Assembly (NCBI GenBank): GCA_020636695.1 | Contig: JACJXJ010000006.1 | Coordinates: forward strand, 1-60,085 | DNA: 60,085 nt | Reading direction: 5' to 3' | Source of the DNA: Prevotellaceae bacterium | Lineage (GTDB): Bacteria; Bacteroidota; Bacteroidia; Bacteroidales; Paludibacteraceae | Part shown: positions 46,104-54,251 of the stretch, in pieces | Position numbering within the stretch: position 1 is the first letter of the stretch | Layout of the letters: every line of letters begins with the position of its first letter | Translations under genes and position numbers: made by a program | Notes under the pieces: generated by a model | What the model saw: the letters and a program-made list of their open reading frames with translations, nothing else | Databases searched by the model: none | What the model was told of the DNA's origin: nothing

Positions 46104-46111
46104 TATCTTTG
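46104..46111 (+). promoter_or_regulatory. -7 box for lipoprotein-pdxB
   Basis: TATCTTTG lies 42 bases before ATG 46146. It excludes an in-frame start at 46101. Confidence 0.6.
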
Positions 46112-46145
46112 CAAGGTTATTAATATGGGTCTTAACAAATTTAGT

Positions 46146-46559
46146 ATGAAAAAATCCGTTTGGTTGCTTTTGATAGTACTTGGTTTCTTGGCAAGTTGCG
46201 AAGAACGCAAAGTGGAAACAGCTTACGACTCCTTGTCGGGTGAATGGTATTTATACGCTGTCTATTTGAACGGCGGTAATTCGGACGTATTGGCTAAACT
46301 TACCGCAATCGATTCACTCTCATGTATTGCAGGTTCAACAGCTACATTTGGTCCCGATAGTACATTTCGCATGGATAGTGATTGCGAAGGTGGTAGAACA
46401 CATGGCAAGTATAGTATCAAAGGCGATTCGGTCATTGCTACTGACACCGCCAATGTGCAACAAATATTACTCTTTAAAGATAGCTCCTTGTATCAAATAC
46501 GTACCATTCCGATATTAAATATTCCTGCCGAGTTGCGTTTCCAAAAAACTGTAAAATGA
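46146..46559 (+). CDS. Small lipoprotein, lipocalin-like
   Basis: Started at ATG 46146, which gives a compact lipoprotein signal (KKSVWLLLIVLGFLASC) with lipobox LASC; ATG 46125 is an alternative. The 137-residue product is mostly beta (LSGEWYLYAVYLNGG, GPDSTFRMDSDCEGG, HGKYSIKGDSVIATD), a pattern seen in lipocalin-like Bacteroidota lipoproteins. Function unknown. Its last four bases overlap the pdxB start, so the two are coupled. Confidence 0.75.
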   Translation: MKKSVWLLLIVLGFLASCEERKVETAYDSLSGEWYLYAVYLNGGNSDVLAKLTAIDSLSCIAGSTATFGPDSTFRMDSDCEGGRTHGKYSIKGDSVIATDTANVQQILLFKDSSLYQIRTIPILNIPAELRFQKTVK

Positions 46560-47605
46560 ATAAACCAACCATTGTCATAGACGCGCATATTCCTTTTATC
46601 AAAGGCGTGTTGGAACAAGTGGCGCATGTGAGTTATTATCCCGCTAACGAGATAACGGCTGATGTGGTGCGCCATGCCGATGCGTTGATTGTGCGCACAC
46701 GCACGGCTTGTAATGAGGCGTTGTTGGCAAATTCGTCGGTGCGTTTTATTGCTACTGCCACTATTGGGTTCGATCATATCGATGCCGATTTTTGTGCGGC
46801 TCGTTCTATTGCATGGACGAATGCGGCAGGTTGTAATGCGTCGTCGGTGGCGCAATATATTGGTTCGGCGTTGGCATTTTGGGTAAACAAAAACCAGTGT
46901 ACGTTAGTTGGCAAAACGCTTGGCGTAGTTGGTGTAGGGCACGTGGGAACCGAAGTGGTTCGTATGGCGCAGCTGTTGGGCATGCGTGTGTTAGTGAATG
47001 ACCCACCGCGAGCCATGGAGGATAAAACAACTGGTTTTGTGTCGCTGGATGTGATAGCGCGCGAAGCTGATGTGATTACATTTCATACGCCGTTAACTAC
47101 CGATGGTTTGTTCCCAACTTATCATTTGGCGAATGCTGATTTTCTGAATCAATTACAACATAAACCGCTGCTAATTAATTCGGCACGTGGCTTCGTGGTG
47201 GACGAATTAGCCCTTAAAGTTGCGTTAAAACTAGGCAAAATTTCCGATGTGGTGTTGGATTGTTGGGAGCATGAACCGATTGTCGATAACGATTTGTTGC
47301 AAGCAACGTTACTATCGACACCTCATATTGCTGGTTATTCAGCCGATGGTAAAGCTAAAGCTACCGAAATGAGTGTGCGTGCGGTGAGTCGTTTTTTCGA
47401 TTTAGGGTTGGACTATTTCACGGTGTCGGACTTGTCGCCCAAACAGGTTCAGTCGGTTACGCGTCATCACTTACCTCAAGCGTTGTTGGCTAATTACGAT
47501 ATACGGGTCGATAGTGACCAATTGCGGGCTCATCCTGAACGTTTTGAAGCGTTAAGAAGCCATTATCCTGTACGACGTGAAATAGATTGGCGTGTGACGG
47601 ATTAA
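46556..47605 (+). CDS. pdxB: 4-phosphoerythronate dehydrogenase
   Basis: This 349-residue NAD-dependent dehydrogenase acts in the DXP-dependent pyridoxal phosphate pathway, oxidising 4-phosphoerythronate. Nucleotide motif GVGHVG (126-131), catalytic Arg in NSARGFVVDE and His in STPHIAGYSADGK; the C-terminal dimerisation domain (about 285-349) distinguishes PdxB from SerA. Ends tail-to-tail with the hydrolase gene, overlapping by 4 bases. Confidence 0.93.
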   Translation: MNKPTIVIDAHIPFIKGVLEQVAHVSYYPANEITADVVRHADALIVRTRTACNEALLANSSVRFIATATIGFDHIDADFCAARSIAWTNAAGCNASSVAQYIGSALAFWVNKNQCTLVGKTLGVVGVGHVGTEVVRMAQLLGMRVLVNDPPRAMEDKTTGFVSLDVIAREADVITFHTPLTTDGLFPTYHLANADFLNQLQHKPLLINSARGFVVDELALKVALKLGKISDVVLDCWEHEPIVDNDLLQATLLSTPHIAGYSADGKAKATEMSVRAVSRFFDLGLDYFTVSDLSPKQVQSVTRHHLPQALLANYDIRVDSDQLRAHPERFEALRSHYPVRREIDWRVTD

Positions 47606-48414
47606 TCTTCCACACTAAAGATGTAGAGTTCTGACAAAGTCATCCGTTCTAGCGGATGCAATAATTCGGGCGTAATCCCTTTTTCTGCCAAAGCATCATT
47701 TACTGTATTAAAGGCAATTTCGGGCGTGTTATTCTCTTGACTGAGGTGACAGAGGAATATGTGCGTGAGTTTATCGTGCCAATTGTCGGCCAAGAAACGA
47801 GCAGTATGTTCGTTGCTTAAGTGACCAGTGTAGCTGCGCACACGTTGTTTCAATGGATAAGGATAAGGTCCATTCTTCAACATGGTTTCATCATAATTGG
47901 CTTCGATGACCAAATAATTTGCTTTGGCAATGTGGTCGGCCACTTCTTTGCCAATATAGCCCAAGTCGGTAGCAATGACGAATGTTTTACCTTTGTATGT
48001 GATGGAATAACCCATATTGTCGGTGGCATCGTGGCTTACAGGAAACGACTGAATGACAAAATCGCGTATGGCGATATGTTCGCCTTTTTTGAAGTATTTA
48101 TGACACGAATAGAGTTTTTCGGTAACGCGATAATTGCGATTGATGCCTTCGTGAATTTCTTTAGTGGCGTATACGGGAATATGGTATTTTTCTCCAAGTA
48201 CACCTACCGAGCAAATATGATCAGTGTGGTCGTGTGTAATAAAAATTCCCCAAATTTGCTCTAAAGAAATATTATGCTCTTTGAGTCCACGTTTTACACT
48301 ACGTATGCCTACACCTGCATCAATGAGAAAGCCATATTCTCCCGTGCCAATATAGTAACAGTTACCGCTGCTACCACTACCCATACTTAGAAAACGTAAA
48401 TCAGTTGTATTCAT
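47602..48414 (-). CDS. Metallo-beta-lactamase-fold hydrolase (YycJ/WalJ-like)
   Basis: Started at ATG 48414 (NTTDLRFLSMGSGSSGNCYY); a longer frame to 48489 is less likely because a -7 box (TACTTTTG, 48439-48432) lies inside it. The 270-residue protein has the metal motif HDHTDH and later FLCHLSQENNTPE. Relatives cut DNA 5'-3' or affect cell-wall regulation in Gram-positives; here only a hydrolase role is safe. Confidence 0.88.
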   Translation of the reverse strand: MNTTDLRFLSMGSGSSGNCYYIGTGEYGFLIDAGVGIRSVKRGLKEHNISLEQIWGIFITHDHTDHICSVGVLGEKYHIPVYATKEIHEGINRNYRVTEKLYSCHKYFKKGEHIAIRDFVIQSFPVSHDATDNMGYSITYKGKTFVIATDLGYIGKEVADHIAKANYLVIEANYDETMLKNGPYPYPLKQRVRSYTGHLSNEHTARFLADNWHDKLTHIFLCHLSQENNTPEIAFNTVNDALAEKGITPELLHPLERMTLSELYIFSVED

Positions 48415-48431
48415 TTTTACCAAAAGATGTG

Positions 48432-48439
48432 CAAAAGTA
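48432..48439 (-). promoter_or_regulatory. -7 box of the hydrolase gene
   Basis: Minus-strand TACTTTTG, 18 bases before ATG 48414. No clear -33 element. Confidence 0.5.
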
Positions 48440-48499
48440 CTAAAAAAAAACGACTTTCTTTCTTGAAAAACTAAAAAGGTGAAACTCAAGAAAAATCAC

Positions 48500-48507
48500 T
48501 ATCTTTG
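48500..48507 (+). promoter_or_regulatory. -7 box of rlmB
   Basis: TATCTTTG, 54 bases before the ATG at 48561. No clear -33 element. Confidence 0.55.
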
Positions 48508-48560
48508 CTTTTTCATGAATTTTAAATCGGTAAAAATATAATAATTTAATTATCAGACAG

Positions 48561-49313
48561 ATGTATATGAAACAACAGAAAGAAAAAAATATGATTTTTG
48601 GTATTCGTGCCGTAATTGAAGCTATTGATGCGGGTAAAGAAATTGATAAAATCTTTTTACGTCGTGAAATGGGTGGCGATTTAGCACGGGAGCTGTTTGA
48701 TAAATTAAAAGATGCCCAAGTGGCGATTCAGCGTGTGCCGCTTGAAAAGTTGAATCGCTTGACGATGAAAAACCACCAAGGCGTGGTGGCTTACATCTCG
48801 TCGGTAGAATACCAACGCATCGAAGATATTATCCCGACGCTTTACGAACAAGGTAAAACGCCATTTGTGGTTATGCTCGATGGTGTAACCGATGTGCGTA
48901 ATTTTGGTGCTATTGCTCGTACGTGTGAATGTGCGGGTGTGGATGCACTTATTGTACCCGTGCGTGGAGCGGCTGCTGCCAATGCGGATGCGATTAAAAC
49001 ATCGGCAGGCGCGTTGCATGTGATTCCTGTATGTCGCGAACAAAGTTTACATAATTGTGTATCGTACTTACAAAAATGTGGTATTCGTGTGGTGGCTGCC
49101 TCTGAAAAAGCTCAACATAGTTATACCGAAGCTAATTATAAAGATCCTGTTGCTATCATTATGGGCTCTGAAGATGTGGGCGTGGCACCCGATATTTTGC
49201 GTATTTGCGATGATATGGTGTCCATCCCTATTTTGGGACAAATAGAATCGTTGAATGTGTCGGTAGCAGCTGGCGTTATCATTTATGAAGCTGTTAAACA
49301 ACGTATGAACTAA
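48561..49313 (+). CDS. rlmB: 23S rRNA 2'-O-ribose methyltransferase, TrmH/SpoU family
   Basis: The product has 250 residues: an N-terminal L30e-like substrate-binding domain (about 8-80, IFGIRAVIEAI) and a SPOUT knot domain with LDGVTDVRNFGAIARTCECA, IIMGSEDVGVAPDIL and IPILGQIESLNVSVAAGVII. RlmB methylates G2251 of 23S rRNA with SAM; other TrmH-family targets are possible. The pseudouridine synthase gene follows 15 bases later. Confidence 0.9.
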   Translation: MYMKQQKEKNMIFGIRAVIEAIDAGKEIDKIFLRREMGGDLARELFDKLKDAQVAIQRVPLEKLNRLTMKNHQGVVAYISSVEYQRIEDIIPTLYEQGKTPFVVMLDGVTDVRNFGAIARTCECAGVDALIVPVRGAAAANADAIKTSAGALHVIPVCREQSLHNCVSYLQKCGIRVVAASEKAQHSYTEANYKDPVAIIMGSEDVGVAPDILRICDDMVSIPILGQIESLNVSVAAGVIIYEAVKQRMN

Positions 49314-49327
49314 TTTTATTCTTTTGT

Positions 49328-50002
49328 ATGGAAGTTTTATACGAAGATAATCACGTAATTGCAGTGAACAAAAGCTGTTCTGAAATTGTGCAAGGCGATA
49401 AAACAGGCGATGAACCGTTGCCCGAAGTGATTAAACGTTATCTCAAAGAAAAATATAATAAACCAGGCAATGTGTTTTGTGGTGTCACGCATCGTCTTGA
49501 TCGTCCAGTGACAGGTGTTGTATTGTTTGCTCGTACTAGTAAAGCTCTGTCGCGTCTTAACGAGATGTTTCAAACGCACGCCATGACCAAAACGTATTGG
49601 GCTATTGTGAAACAGCAACCTGCAGAGCCAAAAGGACGATTGGAACATTATCTGGTACGCAACGAGAAACAAAATAAATCGTATGCTTACGAAACACCGA
49701 AAGCAGGAGCGAAACGTGCTGTGCTCTCGTATAAAGTGATTGCTAAATCAGAAAATTATACGTTACTCGAAATTCAGTTGGAAACGGGTCGTCATCACCA
49801 AATTCGCTGTCAGTTGGCTCAAATGGGTTGTCCGATAAAAGGCGATTTAAAATATGGCTTTTCACGTTCTAACCCCGATGGTGGAATTTCACTCCATGCG
49901 CGTTCGTTGGAATTTGAACATCCCGTGAGCCATGAGCCCATAAAAATTGTAGCTCCGGTGCCTTCAGATAAACTTTGGCAGGATATTACACGAGGTTTAT
50001 AA
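49328..50002 (+). CDS. RluA family pseudouridine synthase
   Basis: The 224-residue enzyme has the catalytic motif HRLDRPVTGV with D58, and GRHHQIRCQLAQMGCPIKGD. It lacks an S4 domain, so it is the short RluA type. The target uridine (rRNA or tRNA) is not evident. Probably co-transcribed with rlmB. Ends at a very symmetrical terminator. Confidence 0.92.
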   Translation: MEVLYEDNHVIAVNKSCSEIVQGDKTGDEPLPEVIKRYLKEKYNKPGNVFCGVTHRLDRPVTGVVLFARTSKALSRLNEMFQTHAMTKTYWAIVKQQPAEPKGRLEHYLVRNEKQNKSYAYETPKAGAKRAVLSYKVIAKSENYTLLEIQLETGRHHQIRCQLAQMGCPIKGDLKYGFSRSNPDGGISLHARSLEFEHPVSHEPIKIVAPVPSDKLWQDITRGL

Positions 50003-50047
50003 ACATAAAAAAAGCGAGATAATCATTATCTCGCTTTTTTTATGTTT
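50001..50047. terminator. Bidirectional terminator, 22-bp perfect arms
   Basis: From 50001 (AAACATAAAAAAAGCGAGATAA without the last letters) to 50047 the sequence is a perfect inverted repeat around TCA at 50023-50025. The GCGAGATAA/TTATCTCGC core with A7/T7 serves both the synthase and the Skp-like gene. Confidence 0.93.
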
Positions 50048-50057
50048 AGCTATATTG

Positions 50058-50636
50058 TTATTTGCTGTAATTTGTGTTGAGGTATTCGATAACGTCATCT
50101 GTGATATCATATTCAGGTGCCGAATATAAAATATTATCATTCAATGAATTTGTAGAAAGTACCAAGTGGTATTTGTTATCTTTATTTAATGTTTTAATCG
50201 CTGCATTGATGCTGTCGCGAAGCTGTGTGCTAAGTTTTTGTTGCTCAGTTACCAATTCTTGGCTCAATTGACGGTCGAGTTGTTGTAAGTCGGCTTCTTT
50301 TTGTTGTAAGCGGCGGCTTTCTTGTTCGGCACGTTCGCGGCTCAAAAAGGCATTGTTTTCCAATTTGCGTTGGAAATCAACCATTTCATTTTGCAATTGA
50401 CGTGCTTTGGTGTTGATATTGACGCGTGAATCTTCTTGCTTTTTGATTAATTTTTCGTTCGATTCTTTAGCAAATGTATATTGTGATAAAATAGAATCTA
50501 CATTTACTACTGCTATAGGCATTACTGACTGTCCATCTAATTTGGCAGCTTCAGAAATTGTAGCTGTATCAGTCTTTTGGTTTGAGCAAGCAACAAATGT
50601 TAAAACACTAAGAAAAAGTAAAGATAATTTTTTCAT
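50058..50636 (-). CDS. OmpH/Skp-like periplasmic chaperone, lipoprotein
   Basis: The 192-residue protein has a lipoprotein signal (KKLSLLFLSVLTFVACSNQK), unlike soluble Skp. Next comes IAVVNVDSILSQYTFAK and a long coiled coil (about 60-150, rich in Gln, Arg, Glu), the tentacle region that holds unfolded outer-membrane proteins in this family. The C-terminus (YLNTNYSK) is typical. Follows the small membrane gene at 50662. Confidence 0.88.
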   Translation of the reverse strand: MKKLSLLFLSVLTFVACSNQKTDTATISEAAKLDGQSVMPIAVVNVDSILSQYTFAKESNEKLIKKQEDSRVNINTKARQLQNEMVDFQRKLENNAFLSRERAEQESRRLQQKEADLQQLDRQLSQELVTEQQKLSTQLRDSINAAIKTLNKDNKYHLVLSTNSLNDNILYSAPEYDITDDVIEYLNTNYSK

Positions 50637-50661
50637 ATTCTATAAAATAAGGGTTATAAAG

Positions 50662-50847
50662 TCATTTTTTCTTTTGAGCCATACGATCTTGCGAGGTAGC
50701 ACACGAAATTCCACGGTCGCGCATGGCTTTGCTGCCTCCAATGTGGATATTGGGAAATTTCCCTCCTTTTACAAAAAATATGCGCAATCCTAGTAATAAG
50801 AATGAAATGCCAACCAATAAAGCGGTAATTATGAGTGTCTCTACCAT
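50662..50847 (-). CDS. Small conserved membrane protein
   Basis: The 61-residue product has one N-terminal membrane helix (about 4-25, LIITALLVGISFLLLGLRIF) followed by GGKFPNIHIGGSKAMRDRG and ISCATSQDRMAQ. The HIGGxKAM-RGI-C-SQD pattern recurs in short Bacteroidota membrane proteins with no assigned function. First gene of a unit with the Skp-like lipoprotein. Confidence 0.8.
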   Translation of the reverse strand: MVETLIITALLVGISFLLLGLRIFFVKGGKFPNIHIGGSKAMRDRGISCATSQDRMAQKKK

Positions 50848-50863
50848 CGTTTTAAAATTTGCA

Positions 50864-50871
50864 CAAAGGTA
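50864..50871 (-). promoter_or_regulatory. -7 box for the small membrane protein and Skp-like gene
   Basis: Minus-strand TACCTTTG, 17 bases before the ATG at 50847. Confidence 0.55.
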
Positions 50872-50987
50872 ATCAATTCTTATGGTGTAAAACTCTTTTT
50901 TTTCAAAAAGTGGCTTTTTGATCTCAAATTTAACTTATTTTTTTAATAAATGCACTTTGTGTGGTAGTTGTTGTGCCCAAATATCAC

Positions 50988-50995
50988 TACATTTG
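50988..50995 (+). promoter_or_regulatory. -7 box of pepD
   Basis: TACATTTG, 31 bases before the ATG at 51026, with TTG 17 nt upstream. Confidence 0.55.
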
Positions 50996-51025
50996 CAAAT
51001 ATAAATAATTAAACTCTAAAATACA

Positions 51026-52480
51026 ATGGATATGACATTAAAAGAACTTCAGCCAACAGCTATTTGGCATTATTTTTCAGAAATTTGTACCATCCCCCGT
51101 CCTTCTAAAAAAGAGGGACAAGTGATAGCATACCTTCAAAAATTTGGTAAAGAACATGGTTTGGAAACGGTAGTTGACGCTGCTGGCAATGTGTTGATTC
51201 GTAAACCTGCTACTATTGGTTACGAAAATCATCCAACCATTATCATGCAAGCCCACATGGATATGGTTTGCGAAAAGAATGGTGATACTGTTCATGATTT
51301 TGAAACCGATGCGATTCAACCTTACATTGATGGCGAATGGGTAAAGGCTCGTGGAACCACTTTGGGTGCTGATAATGGTATTGGTATGGCAGCTCAATTG
51401 GCGGTATTAAGCGCCGATAATTTGAAACATGGACCACTTGAATGTCTATTTACCGTAGATGAAGAAACGGGCTTGACTGGCGCGTTTGCTTTAGATAAAA
51501 ACCTATTGACAGGTTCCATGTTGATTAACTTGGATTCTGAGGATGATGGCGAATTTTTCATTGGTTGTGCTGGTGGTATTGACACCACAGTGGTTTATGA
51601 TTATCAACCACAGCCTGCGCCAGATGGTTTGTTTTATTTTAAAGTGAGCGTGAAAGGCTTAACTGGTGGGCATTCAGGCGATGATATTGACAAAGGACGC
51701 GCTAATGCAAATAAATTATTGACACGTTTTTTGTGGAAAACCGCTCAAGAAACAAAATTGACCTTGGCGTCGTTTGATGGTGGTAATTTACGTAATGCTA
51801 TTGCCCGTGAAGCGGTGGCTGTGGCGGCAGTGCCTGCTAGCTATAAAGAAACCTTACGTGTTCAACTAAATTTATTTATTGCTGATGTAGAAGCAGAATT
51901 TGCGGTGACAGAAAAACAGATTAAAATCGATTTGGAATCAGTTTCAAAACCAGTTGCAGTTATTGATGACTCAACTGCTAAACGTTTGTTATATGCTTTA
52001 TATGCTTGTCCTCATGGTGTTTTACGTATGAGCGACGATATGCCAGGTTTGGTAGAAACATCGACGAATTTGGCGTCTGTAAAAATGGGCGAAAATAACC
52101 AAATTTTAATTGCTACAAGTCAACGTAGCTCTGTAGAATCAGCAAAATATGATGTCGCTTATATGGTCGAAAGTGTCTTTGTGCTTGCAGGCGCTACAGC
52201 TACTCATGGCGATGGTTATCCAGGTTGGAAGCCAAACCCTAATTCAAAATTAGCTAAATTGACTGCCGAAACGTATGAAAAATTATTTGGCGAAAAAGCT
52301 AAAATTCGTGCTATTCACGCTGGTTTGGAATGCGGATTATTCCTCGAAAAATATCCTCATTTGGATATGGTTTCTGTAGGGCCTACGATGCGTGGTGTGC
52401 ATTCACCTGATGAACGTTTACATATAGCTCATACCGAAAAATTCTGGAAACTATTAGTGACACTTTTGGAATCACTTTAA
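51026..52480 (+). CDS. pepD: Aminoacyl-histidine dipeptidase
   Basis: The zinc dipeptidase has 484 residues, M20 family. Metal-ligand motifs are MQAHMDMVCEKN, GTTLGADNGIGMA and FTVDEETGLTGA; the lid domain shows KGLTGGHSGDDIDKGR, and near the end HAGLECGLF and VGPTMRGVHSPDE. It cleaves dipeptides such as carnosine, important in an amino-acid-fermenting lifestyle. Overlaps mutY tail-to-tail by 9 bases. Confidence 0.95.
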   Translation: MDMTLKELQPTAIWHYFSEICTIPRPSKKEGQVIAYLQKFGKEHGLETVVDAAGNVLIRKPATIGYENHPTIIMQAHMDMVCEKNGDTVHDFETDAIQPYIDGEWVKARGTTLGADNGIGMAAQLAVLSADNLKHGPLECLFTVDEETGLTGAFALDKNLLTGSMLINLDSEDDGEFFIGCAGGIDTTVVYDYQPQPAPDGLFYFKVSVKGLTGGHSGDDIDKGRANANKLLTRFLWKTAQETKLTLASFDGGNLRNAIAREAVAVAAVPASYKETLRVQLNLFIADVEAEFAVTEKQIKIDLESVSKPVAVIDDSTAKRLLYALYACPHGVLRMSDDMPGLVETSTNLASVKMGENNQILIATSQRSSVESAKYDVAYMVESVFVLAGATATHGDGYPGWKPNPNSKLAKLTAETYEKLFGEKAKIRAIHAGLECGLFLEKYPHLDMVSVGPTMRGVHSPDERLHIAHTEKFWKLLVTLLESL

Positions 52481-53536
52481 TTCTAGAAACGATTCCATCA
52501 AACGTGAAGTAGGGTAGTCGTGCAAATTTTTCAAGTTAATTTCGGTATATTGATTAAGCGCAGTTGCTTTTTTATCGAGTTTAATGTGAATGCATTGCGC
52601 AAAAATATGTTGATGACTCAAAACGTGTTTTTTGGTAGGCGATATCCCTAAAATAGTAAATTGTTGACCATTGGTCAATGTTTGGAAGGGCTCCGATTGT
52701 AGGAGCTCTTCTACGTTTGTAGGTTGGCGGGTTTCTATCAGCGGGAACTCGTAAAGTCCTTGCCAAATATCTTTGGGACCACGTTGATGCAGATAGGTTT
52801 TTGTATCAAGATGCACAAAGATGTAATTGAAGTAACGCGCACGTACACTTGTTTTCCCAATTTTCTTGGGTAAGTCCGAAATACGTTTGTGATTGAAGGC
52901 GACGCAACTGTTTTGTAGTGGACACGCGTCGCAATTAGGTGAACTTGGTGTGCATTGTAGCGCTCCAAATTCCATCATGGCTTGATTGTGCGTGTCGGGA
53001 TGTTCAGGGTTTAGTAATTCGGTGGCTAATGCACAGAATAGTTTTTTGCCTTCGGTTGAATCTATTGGTGTGTCAATGCCAAAATAACGCGCTAAAACAC
53101 GATATACATTGCCGTCAATGGTGGCAAATGGTTGTTGGTAAGCAAATGAGCAAATGGCTGCTGCGGTATATTTGCCAATGCCTTTGAGTGAAAGTACTTG
53201 TGCGTGTTCTGTTGGGAATTGACCGTTAAAATGGGTCATTATTTGTTGTGCAGAGGCGTGTAAATTTCGAGCACGACTGTAATAGCCTAAACCTTGCCAT
53301 AGTTTTAAAACTTCATCCAAAGGAGCTTCTGCCAATGATTTAACGTTTGGAAATCGCTCAATAAATCGGTTGAAATATCCCAATCCTTGTACCACTTGCG
53401 TTTGTTGCAGTATAATTTCTGAAATCCAAATAATGTAAGGGTCGGTTGTGTTGCGCCACGGCAAGTTACGTTTGTTACTTTGGTACCAAGTAGCTAATAT
53501 TTGGCGAAACGGTTTAAAATCGTCGTTTGTATTCAT
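52472..53536 (-). CDS. mutY: A/G-specific adenine glycosylase
   Basis: Started at ATG 53536 (NTNDDFKPFRQILATWYQSN); the frame is open to 53578 without a better start. The 354-residue enzyme removes adenine opposite 8-oxoguanine. It has the helix-hairpin-helix LKGIGKYTAAAICSFA, catalytic Asp in ATIDGNVYRVLAR, the [4Fe-4S] motif Cx6Cx2Cx5C (CTPSSPNCDACPLQNSC) and a C-terminal NUDIX-like domain. Confidence 0.95.
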   Translation of the reverse strand: MNTNDDFKPFRQILATWYQSNKRNLPWRNTTDPYIIWISEIILQQTQVVQGLGYFNRFIERFPNVKSLAEAPLDEVLKLWQGLGYYSRARNLHASAQQIMTHFNGQFPTEHAQVLSLKGIGKYTAAAICSFAYQQPFATIDGNVYRVLARYFGIDTPIDSTEGKKLFCALATELLNPEHPDTHNQAMMEFGALQCTPSSPNCDACPLQNSCVAFNHKRISDLPKKIGKTSVRARYFNYIFVHLDTKTYLHQRGPKDIWQGLYEFPLIETRQPTNVEELLQSEPFQTLTNGQQFTILGISPTKKHVLSHQHIFAQCIHIKLDKKATALNQYTEINLKNLHDYPTSRLMESFLELK

Positions 53537-53631
53537 GAATCTTTTGTTAATGGGCATTTGGACTATTAAGCATTGCAAAGGTGCATCTTTTTCGTGAAAT
53601 GGAAAAATTTTTCAAAAAAAAGAGATAAATG

Positions 53632-53662
53632 CTTGTAGGTCAAAAATAATGTAGTATCTTTG
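53632..53662 (+). promoter_or_regulatory. Promoter of the HU gene at 53730
   Basis: CTTG (53632-53635), 19-nt spacer, TATCTTTG (53655-53662). Confidence 0.75.
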
Positions 53663-53729
53663 CAAGCCGTAAACGAACTCAAAATTTGACAATAGATTAT
53701 AAGTATAATAACCCATAAATTTTACTGAA

Positions 53730-54002
53730 ATGACAAAAGCAGACATCGTAAATGAAATTGCTAAAAACACTGGAATTAGCAAAGATGACGTATTGAAAAC
53801 AGTTGAGGCTTTCATGGAAACTGTTAAAGTATCGTTAACCAAAGAAGAAAATGTATATTTGAGAGGTTTTGGTAGCTTTATCGTAAAAAAACGTGCTAAA
53901 AAAACTGCTCGTAACATTTCTAAAAATACGACAATTATTATCCCAGAACACAACATTCCAGCTTTCAAGCCTTCGAAAGAATTCGTTGCAAAACTGAAAT
54001 AA
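53730..54002 (+). CDS. HU/IHF family DNA-binding protein
   Basis: A second HU-type protein of 90 residues (TKADIVNEIAKNTGISKDDV, LRGFGSFIVKKRAKKTARNI, AFKPSKEFVAKLK). More IHF-like in its arm than the copy at 40805. Starts the unit HU, small basic protein, RNase G. Confidence 0.95.
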   Translation: MTKADIVNEIAKNTGISKDDVLKTVEAFMETVKVSLTKEENVYLRGFGSFIVKKRAKKTARNISKNTTIIIPEHNIPAFKPSKEFVAKLK

Positions 54003-54037
54003 GATAAGTTGGTTTAACATTTTAAAATTAACGAATT

Positions 54038-54127
54038 ATGCCAAGCGGAAAGAAAAGAAAAAGACATAAAATGTCTACCCACAAACGTAAAAAACGTTTA
54101 AGAAAAAATAGACATAAAAAGAAATAA
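54038..54127 (+). CDS. 29-residue mS38/COX24-like basic protein
   Basis: The open frame ATG 54038 to TAA 54127 encodes a peptide that begins PSGKKRKRHKMSTHKRKKR and ends RHKKK; over half of its residues are Lys, Arg or His. The RKRHKM-HKxKKRLRK pattern is that of the AURKAIP1/COX24 domain of mitochondrial ribosomal protein mS38, and near-identical short ORFs are known in Bacteroidota genomes. A small-subunit ribosomal protein is the likely role. It lies 35 bases after HU and before the ribonuclease gene. Confidence 0.85.
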   Translation: MPSGKKRKRHKMSTHKRKKRLRKNRHKKK

Positions 54128-54209
54128 TTTTTATATCTGAGTCCAAAACAAATTTAGAGTTCGATATCATTATAACGGTGCTTTAAATTTGTTTTTTTGT
54201 TTTATATTG

Positions 54210-54223
54210 ACCCCTAATGGGGT
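54210..54223 (+). promoter_or_regulatory. Hairpin in the leader of the ribonuclease gene
   Basis: ACCCC and GGGGT close a TAAT loop 28 bases before the GTG start. It is GC-rich against an AT-rich leader and has no T-run, so it is more likely a regulatory RNA hairpin than a terminator. Confidence 0.4.
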
Positions 54224-54251
54224 TACTAACCTTGCTAAAGAAATTATAAAG

